Assembly (NCBI GenBank): GCA_002495625.1
Contig: DAGC01000003.1
Location: 134,153-198,152 of the forward strand
Origin: Methanobacterium sp. UBA375
Lineage (GTDB): Archaea; Methanobacteriota; Methanobacteria; Methanobacteriales; Methanobacteriaceae
Length of the DNA stretch: 64,000 bases
Direction of reading: 5' to 3'
Position numbers and translations under genes: made by a program. The notes beneath the pieces were generated by a model. That model saw nothing but the letters and a program-made list of their open reading frames with translations, made no database searches and had not been told where the DNA came from. Shown here one piece after another: positions 52,342 to 60,491 of this stretch (position 1 is its first letter; every line of letters begins with the position of its first letter).

Positions 52342-52890
52342 ATGACCAATAAAAAAACACCTGCCGAAGGATGGCCTATATTAGTAGGAGATTATGCCAT
52401 TGGAGAACCAGAAAACCCTGTGGCTGTGGTGACTTTAGGCTCCCATATGGAAGACATGCCTGTTAAAGCTGGAGCTGCAATTTCTGGATCATTACACACT
52501 GAAAATTTAGGTATCGAAAAGGTTATGGGAAATATAATATCCAATCCTAACCTCAGATACCTGGTCGTTTGCGGATCAGAGGTGCAGGGCCATATAACCG
52601 GTCAAACCATAAAAGCACTCCATGAAAATGGTGTTGAACCCGAAAAAAGGAAAATAATAGGCGCTACTGGGGCCATCCCCTACATCGAAAATATACCCCT
52701 GGAGGGAATAGAAAGATTCAGATCACAGGTAGAAATGGTGGACCTGGTGGATACCGAAGACGGGTCAGAAATTACTGCGCAGATACAAGGATGTATAGAA
52801 AAGGACCCCGGAGCAGTTGAAGAGGAAACAGTCATCATCAAATTACCGGAAAATAAAGGGAAATCGGATTTAGAAACAGAGAACACCTGA
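52342..52890 (+). CDS. Soluble MtrA paralogue (methyl-H4MPT:CoM methyltransferase subunit A-like)
   Basis: A 182-residue protein matching the corrinoid-binding part of MtrA: GWPILVGDYAIGEPENPVAVVTLGSH, NPNLRYLVVCGSEVQGHITGQ with His84 (the cobamide-ligating position in MtrA), and GATGAIPYIENIPLEGIERF. It lacks the C-terminal membrane helix of true MtrA and has a charged tail, so it is likely cytosolic and may carry methyl groups for another methyltransferase. No other mtr gene is near. ATG 52342 follows AAGGAGAT. Control by the TetR boxes upstream is likely. Confidence 0.88.
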   Translation: MTNKKTPAEGWPILVGDYAIGEPENPVAVVTLGSHMEDMPVKAGAAISGSLHTENLGIEKVMGNIISNPNLRYLVVCGSEVQGHITGQTIKALHENGVEPEKRKIIGATGAIPYIENIPLEGIERFRSQVEMVDLVDTEDGSEITAQIQGCIEKDPGAVEEETVIIKLPENKGKSDLETENT

Positions 52891-53021
52891 TTTCTATTTA
52901 TTATTTTTTTATTAATTAGTAGAATTCCTTTCATATTAATTTACAGAATTCCTTTCTGATTATTTGCATGAAATTATTTGGTTTATTTATAGATCCATAC
53001 CTATATTATTACCAGATAGAA

Positions 53022-53483
53022 ATGAAAACTTCTAAACTACTTTTAAGACTTCAACAGGATATCGAAACGTATAAATCAAAGGTAAAATCTAATCCGGACT
53101 GTTTGGATGAAAATAATAAGTCAGTGCAGTGCGCTGTTTCCAGATACAACCTCCAAAATTTCCGTGAGATATTGAATTTATCACCCGATGAAGTCCATGG
53201 AGATGTTGATGAAGAGAAGTTACACGACCTAGAAAATAGGGTGGAAGGATACTTCGAGTTACACGGTCCAGTGGACGAAGAATTCAAGGAGTTCATCAAA
53301 CTCATATGCATATACTTAACCTTCATCGCAGTAAAACCCTTACACCCACCGGGTATCGGGTTTGGTGATGGAACCACCGTGTACCAAGAGGGAGATATTT
53401 ACTTCTGCACCGCTAAACGGCTGCACATAGACGAGGAATACAGCTTATGCAGGTGTTGTATTAGCCAGTCAATAGTAGATTAA
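53022..53483 (+). CDS. DUF2115 (UPF0305) family protein
   Basis: About 153 residues. Methanobacterial DUF2115 proteins share a helical N-terminus (MKTSKLLLRLQQDI here) and a Cys-containing end (HPPGIGFGDGTTVYQEGDIYFC and YSLCRCCIS, possibly metal-binding). ATG 53022 gives the usual family start; ATG 52968 would add 18 residues. It follows the MtrA paralogue by about 130 bp. Its 3' end overlaps the convergent exonuclease-type gene by four bases. Function unknown. Confidence 0.75.
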   Translation: MKTSKLLLRLQQDIETYKSKVKSNPDCLDENNKSVQCAVSRYNLQNFREILNLSPDEVHGDVDEEKLHDLENRVEGYFELHGPVDEEFKEFIKLICIYLTFIAVKPLHPPGIGFGDGTTVYQEGDIYFCTAKRLHIDEEYSLCRCCISQSIVD

Positions 53484-54181
53484 CTAAATTCGATGAAAAC
53501 AGGCATGTGATCACTGTATTCAATCCATTCTTCATAGTTTCCTATGGTAAATTGTTTTATGTCATCTAAAACTGCCTTTGGCATAAACATATAATCGATA
53601 TGATAATCCTTGTCCTCATGTCTGTACATAAAAAACGTCTTATCTAATTCTTCTCCAAAATCTTTGTTATTTAAGTAGTGATAAGAACTAACAATTTGAT
53701 ATTTATCCAAAAGGTTCACCACATCTATCAAATCTCCATATAAAGGGTAGGATACTGAAAAGTTCACATTCCAATTGAAATCCCCCATGACCATAGTTTT
53801 TTCATCAAGTTTATCCTGATATTCATTTAATCCTGTCCATACTTGCCCAATATACCTTTGTTTCACGTCGTCCTTATCACCCATAGCCCAAAAGGCTGCT
53901 ATCTTGAAACTGTTGTTTACCTCAATTAAAAACATATACTTTACTTTACTATCATCCACTGACAACCTTTCTATCTCCAAATGATCTTTATAAAGAATCG
54001 AAAGACCTTTATTTTTATCATCCCCGATCCTTAAAACATTATACTCACTATTAATCACACCTTGAAGCTTATTAATTTCTTCACATTCTTGAATAACCAT
54101 GATATCCGGATCAAATACATCACAGAGATTCTGAAATTTATTACGAAAAGCTCCATTACAATTCCAAGTCACTATTTTCAT
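53480..54181 (-). CDS. Endonuclease/exonuclease/phosphatase family protein
   Basis: About 233 residues with the EEP-fold marks: MKIVTWNCNGAFRNKF, DIMVIQECEE (metal Glu), MVMGDFNWN, and DYMFMP ... YSDHMPVFIEF (catalytic Asp-His). Related to exonuclease III/AP endonucleases but short and without their DNA-binding extras, so DNA, RNA or phosphoester substrates are possible. ATG 54181 gives the canonical start. Alone on its strand. Confidence 0.88.
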   Translation of the reverse strand: MKIVTWNCNGAFRNKFQNLCDVFDPDIMVIQECEEINKLQGVINSEYNVLRIGDDKNKGLSILYKDHLEIERLSVDDSKVKYMFLIEVNNSFKIAAFWAMGDKDDVKQRYIGQVWTGLNEYQDKLDEKTMVMGDFNWNVNFSVSYPLYGDLIDVVNLLDKYQIVSSYHYLNNKDFGEELDKTFFMYRHEDKDYHIDYMFMPKAVLDDIKQFTIGNYEEWIEYSDHMPVFIEFS

Positions 54182-54288
54182 ACCTGTTCTACTCCAAATT
54201 TTAATTAATAACATCAATTTTATTGAATAATATCTTACTACCACTAAATAAGAGAAAGTTATTTGACCAATAAAACTCAAGGTAGATT

Positions 54289-54522
54289 ATGAAACCATTG
54301 ACCTACCGAATATTGCTTCGAAAAGAACCTGAAGGTGGATATACTGTTATAATTCCTTCACTCCCTGGCTGCGTCACATATGGAGATTCTGTGGACGAAG
54401 CAATAGAAATGGCAAAGGAAGCTATTGAATTATATATAGATAGTTTAAAAGAGCATGGAGAAGAAATACCCACAGAAAGAGAGATGTTAGAATACACCGT
54501 AATGGTGGAGGTACATGCCTAA
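54289..54522 (+). CDS. hicB: HicB-type antitoxin
   Basis: A 77-residue HicB-like protein: MKPLTYRILLRKEPEGGYTVIIPSLPGCVTYGDSVDEAIEMAKEAIELYIDSLKEHG. The partial RNase H-like fold neutralises HicA toxins. It lacks an added DNA-binding domain. The coding end overlaps the start of a broken hicA, so it is antitoxin-first here. Confidence 0.9.
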   Translation: MKPLTYRILLRKEPEGGYTVIIPSLPGCVTYGDSVDEAIEMAKEAIELYIDSLKEHGEEIPTEREMLEYTVMVEVHA

Positions 54523-54726
54523 ACTCCCTTCTCTTACTCCACAGAAACTTATCAAGATACTTGAAAGGATTCAAACTGGACAGAGTTAAAGGTAGTCATC
54601 ATATTTATTACAATCCAGATAGCAGAAAAAGAGTTGTTGTTCCAGTCCATAAGAAAAGATTTGCCCAAGGGAACACTGTTGGAAATTCTGAAACAAGCTG
54701 GAATACCAAAAGATGAATTAAAATAG
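54515..54726 (+). pseudogene. hicA: hicA toxin remnant with two frameshifts
   Basis: The ATG at 54515 overlaps hicB and opens a HicA reading (MPKLPSLTPQKLIKILERI) that stops after 25 codons. A loss of five bases near 54573 shifts the frame; the next frame carries FKLDRVKGSHHIYYNPDS and RKRVVVPVHKK with the HicA catalytic His. A second shift (one extra A in the run near 54652-54656) leads to the end DLPKGTLLEILKQAGIPKDELK. All HicA parts are present but out of frame, so no full toxin is made unless the sequence holds errors. Confidence 0.8.
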
Positions 54727-54866
54727 TTTACCTATAAATCACTCTTTTTAAATTGAATTTCATTGATTAAATCCGCAGGGCAGCTCGGTTGCTTACTTCA
54801 AAATGCTTCTGCACTGGTAATTGACGTATTATAATAAATCCACTTTTGAATATAAAATAGAATGAA

Positions 54867-55205
54867 ATGGATGATCATATGTTTTGGGAAGACCAGATTA
54901 AAACTTTCTTAGAAGACGAAAAGAGATTAACAGAATTATTAAAAGAGAATAACGCTTTAGAAAGCCTCAAAAATGTAGAGGATGCTATAATTCAATATAA
55001 CCACAACTTCGGACATATAACCGGATACATAAAATTCGAAGAAGTCCGAGAACTGGATGCAGACGAGCAAGCAGAAGAAAGTGAAGAATACCTCTACGAG
55101 TACATGAAACGGACCAATGAACTATCTTCTGAAATTAAAAAACTCCAGAATCGGTTGAAAAAGATGAGAGAAGAGTGGAGAGAAGAAGTAGAGGATTTAG
55201 AGTGA
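54867..55205 (+). CDS. Small acidic coiled-coil protein
   Basis: A 112-residue, highly charged protein without a known family: MDDHMFWEDQIKTFLEDEKRLTELLKEN, an Asp/Glu-rich middle, and a C-terminal coiled coil (SSEIKKLQNRLKKMREEWREEVED). It stands alone. ATG 54879 is another possible start. Confidence 0.55.
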   Translation: MDDHMFWEDQIKTFLEDEKRLTELLKENNALESLKNVEDAIIQYNHNFGHITGYIKFEEVRELDADEQAEESEEYLYEYMKRTNELSSEIKKLQNRLKKMREEWREEVEDLE

Positions 55206-55231
55206 TTGTAGCTTTCAAATTTAATAAAAAT

Positions 55232-55379
55232 CTAAATCTCACTGATTAAATCAGCCAGCTGCTCTAAATTGCTCACCTCGAAGGCTTCAGCACCGGCATC
55301 TTCATAGTCATAGGCTATTGTGAAATCTTCCTCTTTATTTTGCTGCGGTTCTGACTTTTTGTTCAGGCTCAGGATTCAC
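55232..55379 (-). pseudogene. 3' remnant of a second VWA (CoxE-like) gene
   Basis: The minus strand encodes YEDAGAEAFEVSNLEQLADLISEI then stop, the exact C-terminus of the VWA protein at 56.5 kb, preceded by a shifted frame with NPEPEQKVRTAAK (compare NPEPKIKWNAAD). The last seven codons differ from the intact gene only at silent positions, whereas 61 bp just upstream are identical. This marks the tail of a lost paralogue. Confidence 0.75.
55248..55308. repeat. 61-bp repeat, copy A (identical to 56474-56534)
   Basis: Every base from 55248 to 55308 equals 56474-56534, in the same orientation. The copies encode DAGAEAFEVSNLEQL-like ends of a VWA protein and lie on both sides of the broken methyltransferase gene. 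Confidence 0.9.
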
Positions 55380-55464
55380 TTTGTATCGACATCATGATGG
55401 AAGTCTCTTTCATAGCTTGGAAGATAGGATATTTACTAGCTAACTCAGGGCTACTGATAGAATA

Positions 55465-56391
55465 TTACTCCACTATCGCATTGACAAAGTGGTACGCGTA
55501 GCATACTGGCCTGTCTTTGTTGATTCCCTGGAAATAAATTTTTTTATAATCTTCACTTGTCACATCGCAAACCTGGGAAAATCCGCGCTGAGCAATAAAT
55601 GCCTCTAACATTCCTTCCTTGATAGGGAAAATATGAGGTTCTAGTAGTTCTCCCTGCTGTACTATGTCTTTTGCACCATTCTTTTGCATAAATGCATTCA
55701 TGTCGCATGCCGTACACTGCACGCCGCATATTCCATCGGTTCTATTAAAACTGGATTCACAGACATAATCGAAGATAATGGCACTCCCCATGCTGGAATT
55801 TTTTGTGATAAATAATAGCATCTCATCCACGGCTTTCAGCGGGAGAAAGTAGATTAAGCCTTCCATGATAAAGACGGTCTTCTGTGTCCTTTTGAATCCA
55901 TGTTCCAACAGCTACTGACCAAAATCTTCGGTCTCAAAATCAACTGAAACATACACTACGTGATCTGGAAGCGAACCGAAGATATCTTTGATCTTTTCCA
56001 TCTTCACGCTTTGAGTTCCTGGATGGTCAACCTCAAAAACCCTTACTTTATTCTTCAGTCCTTCTATCCTGTATGCCCGGGTATCGTATCCTGCACCTAG
56101 AATAACCAGTTGTTCAAGCCCTTCATCAATGTGCTTCTTTATAAAATCATCAAAATACCTGACTCTTGCTGAAACCGAATTCTGCGTACCAGGGAACAGT
56201 GTATTGGAGGGGTCACTGGCTGCCATTTCTAAAAACATCGAATACCACCACTGGCTAAGAAAGCGGACAGCATATGGATCATAACAGATGCGTTCGCCCT
56301 CTGGCTTGAGAGACTCGAGAGCTCTGATAAACGTTACGAACTCAGCTGTAACACTTGGTCCTTTTTTCTTCCCGTTAGCACTTTGTTGCAA
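55465..56391 (-). pseudogene. LCMT/TIGR00027-type methyltransferase with an in-frame TAG
   Basis: Two pieces in the same frame form one class I SAM methyltransferase of about 308 residues, like the intact gene at 59.4-60.3 kb. The first has GPSVTAEFVTFIRALES, RVRYFDDFIKKHIDEGLEQLVILGAGYDTRAYRIEG (SAM loop) and VFEVDHPGTQ. A TAG at 55912-55914 follows VDFETEDFGQ, then the frame continues LLEHGFKRTQKTVFIMEGLIYFLPLKAVD to the end. TTG at 55908 could restart but yields no SAM site. One base change would restore it. Pyrrolysine is improbable in this order. Confidence 0.8.
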
Positions 56392-56423
56392 AAACTATCA
56401 CCCCCAAGTTCATATTTACTTCT

Positions 56424-56438
56424 ATCTGACTTTCAGAT
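56424..56438. promoter_or_regulatory. Perfect inverted repeat upstream of the broken methyltransferase
   Basis: ATCTGA-CTT-TCAGAT lies 33 bases before the ATG of the interrupted methyltransferase. It differs from the TAAC-N5-GTTA boxes and may be an operator for another regulator. Confidence 0.4.
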
Positions 56439-56457
56439 GTACATTCATCCATTTAGA

Positions 56458-57597
56458 TTAGATTTCACTTATCAAATCAGCCAGCTGCTCTAAATTGCTC
56501 ACCTCGAAGGCTTCAGCACCGGCATCTTCATAGTAGGAGACGCAGCTGTCGGCTGCATTCCATTTTATCTTGGGTTCCGGATTTAAAATCAGTACTCTTT
56601 TCGCCTTCCGGGACATGGAGCTGATGAAATCTGCGCTCAGTGGTTCCCGTTCATATTTGGGCCCTGCCCAGTCACGACAGTCACTTAAAATAAGGACGTA
56701 AGACTTGTGGTTTATATTGGCCTGGTTCAGGAAGCTCTGGAAGGCTGTGTACATGTTGCTTTTTCCCTGGATCATGGAATTCTTCTTCCTGATGTCTAAG
56801 ACCTTGATGAAGGCATCCACGATGTTGAGTTCCTGTAGTGCTGTGGATATCTCCGCGGTTTTGTTGTCGAATTCAAAGGCCCGGGCCCGGTTGAAGCTGT
56901 TTTGGGCGGCGTAGATCATGCAGAAGAACCAGATGCTGATCCAGTCACAGGACACACTCACATCACTCAGGAAGAAGTGATTCTGCTTTTTTATCTTTGG
57001 TTTACTTTTAACCAGTTCCAGAAGACTTCCGCCGTGTTTCATATTCTTCCTTATGGTCCTTCTGATATCTGGTTTCTGTTTTTTTGACTGTTTATACCTT
57101 CGCGCCCTTCTGGTGGCGATTTTCCGGCCGAGCTTCTGGCATAAATCGATTAATTCTGGCTGCAGAGTATTCAGGGTGTGGATGTTGCTCGTAATGAGTT
57201 CTGCGTTACCTTCATGGTCTGCATCGTCGTTGGCATCGTTCAACGTGTTTTTTATGTAGTCCAGCTTGTACTGGAAGTTGTCGTTGTAATTAAAAGAAGC
57301 TTTGTTCTGTTTGGTGACCGAGATGTTCAATTTTCTTATGAATTTGTCCCTTTCTTCCTGTTTAGATGAAGGTAAATTTGCCTTTTTCCCCTTATTTTCA
57401 AAGAATACATCGTAGCATTCATTGAACTTTTTTCTCTGCCTCTGGTCTTTAAGGTAGATACAGGCCAGGGTTTCCCTTAAATCAACACCCTGTCCCTTAA
57501 CCAGGGAAGCTGCATCACAGGCTGTCTGTGTACTCCTGATGCTTGCAGGGATTCCATTTTCCCTTAACACTCCAGAGAATCTGACTATTTCATCCAT
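56458..57597 (-). CDS. VWA-domain CoxE-like protein
   Basis: A 379-residue protein. The N-terminal part (MDEIVRFSGVLRENGIPASI ... FNECYDVFF) is typical of CoxE-like proteins; a basic linker follows at about 170-195; the C-terminal VWA domain starts near FFLSDVSVSCDWIS (MIDAS-like D-x-S-x-S) and includes GKSNMYTAFQSFL and VLILSDCRDW. Such proteins pair with MoxR ATPases as assembly chaperones for metal enzymes. ATG 57597 follows GGTGT. Directly downstream of moxR. Confidence 0.87.
   Translation of the reverse strand: MDEIVRFSGVLRENGIPASIRSTQTACDAASLVKGQGVDLRETLACIYLKDQRQRKKFNECYDVFFENKGKKANLPSSKQEERDKFIRKLNISVTKQNKASFNYNDNFQYKLDYIKNTLNDANDDADHEGNAELITSNIHTLNTLQPELIDLCQKLGRKIATRRARRYKQSKKQKPDIRRTIRKNMKHGGSLLELVKSKPKIKKQNHFFLSDVSVSCDWISIWFFCMIYAAQNSFNRARAFEFDNKTAEISTALQELNIVDAFIKVLDIRKKNSMIQGKSNMYTAFQSFLNQANINHKSYVLILSDCRDWAGPKYEREPLSADFISSMSRKAKRVLILNPEPKIKWNAADSCVSYYEDAGAEAFEVSNLEQLADLISEI
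56474..56534. repeat. 61-bp repeat, copy B (inside the intact VWA gene)
   Basis: Identical to 55248-55308. It covers codons just before the end of the VWA coding region. Confidence 0.9.
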
Positions 57598-57655
57598 TTA
57601 GACACCAATGAAACCAATTTTCATCTATATCCACATTTTAAGTAAAATCAATGGT

Positions 57656-58510
57656 TTAATCGAGTTTAATATTCTTTAAGACCTTGTTTTTATCCTCTTC
57701 ATTTTTAACCACCACGTTGATGGTCTTTCTTAAGGATTCCTCATCTAAGTTGTTTTGGCCGAATATCATCAGGCTACTCACCCAATCGACACTGGCCCGG
57801 ATAGAGGGTGTTTTAATTAAATTAAGCTTCCTGATTTTCTGTATAACCTTCACCACGTTTTCTATCAGTGCTGGAGGAGCTTCTGGGGAGTGTGATTTAA
57901 CTATTGCCACTTCCCTTTCAAAGGTGGGGTAGTCGATGTAAAGATATAGGCAACGATCTTTGGTTTCGTCTAGAAGCTGTCTCTGAGAATTGGAGGTCAT
58001 GATGACCAGTAGATCATTTTTAAGATCGAACGTTCCCAGGTCGTTAACTGTTATCTGCTTCTCCCCGAGGGCTTGCAAAAGGAAACTCTCTACTTCCTCA
58101 TCGGCTTTGTCGATTTCATCGATTAGGATCACTGAATCCCTTTCATTTATGAAAGAAGATAACAGGGGTCTTTTTATGAAAAATTCCTCCAAGAATACGT
58201 CATCTGCCTCTGTTTCCTTCTTCTTGGACATTTCCAGGCTCAGGAGCTGTTTCTGGTAGTTCCATTCGCCAACGATCTGTTCGAAGGTGATGCCCTCGTA
58301 GCACTGGATCCTAAAGAAATCCCGATCAAAAGCCTGGGAAATAGCTTTAGATAACTCAGTTTTCCCAGTTCCAGGGGGTCCCTCAATTAGTATCGGTTTT
58401 TTCAATGATAAAGCTAAGAAAGTCACGGTAACGATATTCTCTTCAGGGATGTAATTATTTTCTGTTAAAAGGTCTTCCACATAACTCGTATTTAAACTGG
58501 TTTTGGTCAT
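57656..58510 (-). CDS. MoxR-type AAA+ ATPase
   Basis: About 284 residues. Walker A is GPPGTGKTELSKA, Walker B is VILIDEIDKAD, sensor 1 is VIMTSNSQR, and the C-terminal lid follows. ATG 58510 (MTKTSLNTSYVEDLL) follows GGTGAC; the frame extends to 58534 without support. MoxR ATPases with VWA partners insert cofactors or remodel target enzymes. Downstream lies the VWA gene (58 bp), upstream the DUF2284 gene (49 bp), so these form one operon. Confidence 0.93.
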   Translation of the reverse strand: MTKTSLNTSYVEDLLTENNYIPEENIVTVTFLALSLKKPILIEGPPGTGKTELSKAISQAFDRDFFRIQCYEGITFEQIVGEWNYQKQLLSLEMSKKKETEADDVFLEEFFIKRPLLSSFINERDSVILIDEIDKADEEVESFLLQALGEKQITVNDLGTFDLKNDLLVIMTSNSQRQLLDETKDRCLYLYIDYPTFEREVAIVKSHSPEAPPALIENVVKVIQKIRKLNLIKTPSIRASVDWVSSLMIFGQNNLDEESLRKTINVVVKNEEDKNKVLKNIKLD

Positions 58511-58559
58511 TAAGTCACCAATCTTTTTTTTCAAGTAGTAATATTGACAATCTGTTAAA

Positions 58560-59204
58560 TCAATCTATCAGCAATATAGCCATCAGTGTTAATTGGGAAG
58601 GATCTTCTTCGCTTTGAAACTGCAACTGCATCCCTGCATTTTCTGCTGTTTTTGACAGGTTTATACCCATAGCCTCGGATGCAAAACGTGACATCACAGG
58701 ATTGAGACAAACACCTTCTTCCACGTTGCATTTTTCACAGAGCATGCATCTACCACCGAAAAAAACGGTAGCTAAAGGATATCCCTGTTTAAATGCTGCC
58801 CTTTCAATCTCTAAAAGAACCATCAACATGGATTTGTAAATATCAGAGAAATCAGACCATGTAGCCGACGCTGCTGTATCAGGATCTTCATATCTATCCC
58901 AAAATCTATCCTCCCCACTATTTTTAGGATTGTATTTCTCCTGCAGTATTTCGGATATCTCTGGTGGTTTAATCCTCATGACCATGGCCACACTGTAATC
59001 ATTTAAAATCTTACGGAAATTATCCACACTGGGTGTGTATGGAGGGCATCTCAGATTCTTCCCATAGGTGGGGCAGCCGATCATACACCTGAGGCGGACT
59101 CTGTCTTCAACCACTATCTGGTCTGCAGGGATGATTTTAGCTTCCTCACATCCCAGTTCCAGGGCTGTTTTTTCTAAAACCTCATATTTATCAGTTTTTT
59201 TCAT
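58560..59204 (-). CDS. DUF2284 Cys-rich metal-binding protein
   Basis: A 214-residue protein with cysteine groups CMIGCPTYGKNLRCPPYTP (residues about 37-55) and CMLCEKCNVEEGVC (residues about 152-166), typical of DUF2284, which probably carries an iron-sulfur or other metal centre. Found in many methanogens with unknown function. ATG 59204 follows AAGGT. It stands between the methyltransferase (220 bp upstream) and moxR. Confidence 0.88.
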   Translation of the reverse strand: MKKTDKYEVLEKTALELGCEEAKIIPADQIVVEDRVRLRCMIGCPTYGKNLRCPPYTPSVDNFRKILNDYSVAMVMRIKPPEISEILQEKYNPKNSGEDRFWDRYEDPDTAASATWSDFSDIYKSMLMVLLEIERAAFKQGYPLATVFFGGRCMLCEKCNVEEGVCLNPVMSRFASEAMGINLSKTAENAGMQLQFQSEEDPSQLTLMAILLID

Positions 59205-59424
59205 TATTTACCTTCATTCCTTACTTATCAATTTTGATGTAGAAATTCAAGTACGATTGATCATTGATCTATCTTTTGGTATTTATGTATTTCAGGTGGC
59301 CCCAGTTGGAGTCTCTTTTTTCTTCAACGGAATAATACTGAATTCAATATCCTAAAGTTTCAAGTTTGACACCTATGCTTTACCAATTTTTACTGCCTTT
59401 TCATGGTTTCCGCTGTCCTTGATT

Positions 59425-60300
59425 TTACTTATCAACAACGGCATGAGCAAAATATACTTGACTACAAATCTCCCTATTTTCGTTTATTCCCTGGAAATAT
59501 GCCTTTTTATAGTCCTCGCTTGTTACATTTTCAATATTCGAAAACCCACGTTCTATAAGAAATTTTTCAACGGTTTCTTCCTTAAGACCAAACTTAAGAG
59601 TTTCTCCCACAGGTTCTGCGTAGTGTCTGAAGATTTTTCCTACTTCACAGGTTTCATCAATTACACACTGGTGGAAATAATCGAAAAGAATGATACTTCC
59701 ATTACTTGAATTTCCTACAATAAATGAAAGGATTTGATCTACGGATTTCGGTGAAAGGTAATAAATAAGACCTTCCATTACAAAAAGAGTCCTTTTCAAA
59801 CTGTCATATTCCTCAAATAAATCCTGGTTAAGAGCCTGGGTTTCAAAATCAACCGGTACATATACAACGTTATCTGATGTTGAACCAAATATCTCTTTGA
59901 TTTTTTTGATTTTGAAGTGCTGTGTATCTGGATGATCCACTTCAAAAACCTTAACATCTTCAAGTCCTTCGATTCTATAAGCACGAGTATCGTATCCTGC
60001 ACCGAGTATCACCAGTTGTTCAAGTCCTTCATTAACCGACTTTTTTACAAAATCGTCGAAGTATCTGGCTCTAGCTCGCATTGAATTACCAATTCCTTGA
60101 GCAAGAGGTCCTACCTGTTCTTTAAATGCCTTTAATTTTAAAGGATCTTTCATGATCTCCAGAGCATCTGGACTAAGAAAATAAACAGCATACTGGTCGT
60201 AACAAATTCTTTCGTCAACTGGTTTAGTTGATTCTTCCGCCCTGTGTGATGCCGCTAACTCAGCCATCACGCTAGGTCCTCTTATATAATCTTTTGACAT
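59425..60300 (-). CDS. LCMT/TIGR00027-type SAM-dependent methyltransferase
   Basis: An intact 291-residue class I methyltransferase: GPSVMAELAASHRAEES, YDQYAVYFLSPDA, RARYFDDFVKKSVNEGLEQLVILGAGYDTRAYRIEG (SAM loop), VFEVDHPDTQ, VYVPVDFETQ, FVMEGLIYYLSPKSVDQILSFI. The acceptor is unknown; the family includes leucine carboxyl methyltransferase relatives. ATG 60300 follows AAGGAGC. Its promoter has three phased TetR boxes. It probably heads the group MT-DUF2284-MoxR-VWA. Confidence 0.9.
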   Translation of the reverse strand: MSKDYIRGPSVMAELAASHRAEESTKPVDERICYDQYAVYFLSPDALEIMKDPLKLKAFKEQVGPLAQGIGNSMRARARYFDDFVKKSVNEGLEQLVILGAGYDTRAYRIEGLEDVKVFEVDHPDTQHFKIKKIKEIFGSTSDNVVYVPVDFETQALNQDLFEEYDSLKRTLFVMEGLIYYLSPKSVDQILSFIVGNSSNGSIILFDYFHQCVIDETCEVGKIFRHYAEPVGETLKFGLKEETVEKFLIERGFSNIENVTSEDYKKAYFQGINENREICSQVYFAHAVVDK

Positions 60301-60367
60301 TTATCTAAGCTCCTTTTCTCAATTTATATTTCACTTGCTAACCTACTTACGATGTAAATATTTTATC

Positions 60368-60431
60368 TCAACATCTTGTTATTTTTTAACAGTCTGTTAT
60401 TTAATAACACTGTGTTATTTCATATTTAAAA
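60368..60431 (-). promoter_or_regulatory. TATA box and three phased TetR boxes before the methyltransferase
   Basis: On the minus strand a TATA-like TTTTAAATAT (60422-60431) precedes boxes ATAACACTGTGTTAT (60404-60418), TTAACAGTCTGTTAT (60386-60400) and TCAACATCTTGTTAT (60368-60382). Starts are exactly 18 bp apart, as at 52.3 kb. The first is the core of a perfect 17-bp palindrome (60403-60419). Binding would cover the transcription start. Confidence 0.78.
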
Positions 60432-60491
60432 TTTTTGGTGTAGTCTGAATTTAAAGTAATGAAAAAAATACTAAAAACCTAAAACTCTAAT

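Noticed and set aside
55912..55914. TAG in the methyltransferase as a pyrrolysine codon
   Set aside because: Pyrrolysine enzymes are methylamine methyltransferases of another fold, and Methanobacteriales normally lack the pyl genes; nonsense mutation or error is simpler.
55248..56534. Mobile element flanked by 61-bp direct repeats
   Set aside because: No transposase or integrase lies between the repeats, and homology to the VWA gene extends beyond them, which fits paralogue decay instead.
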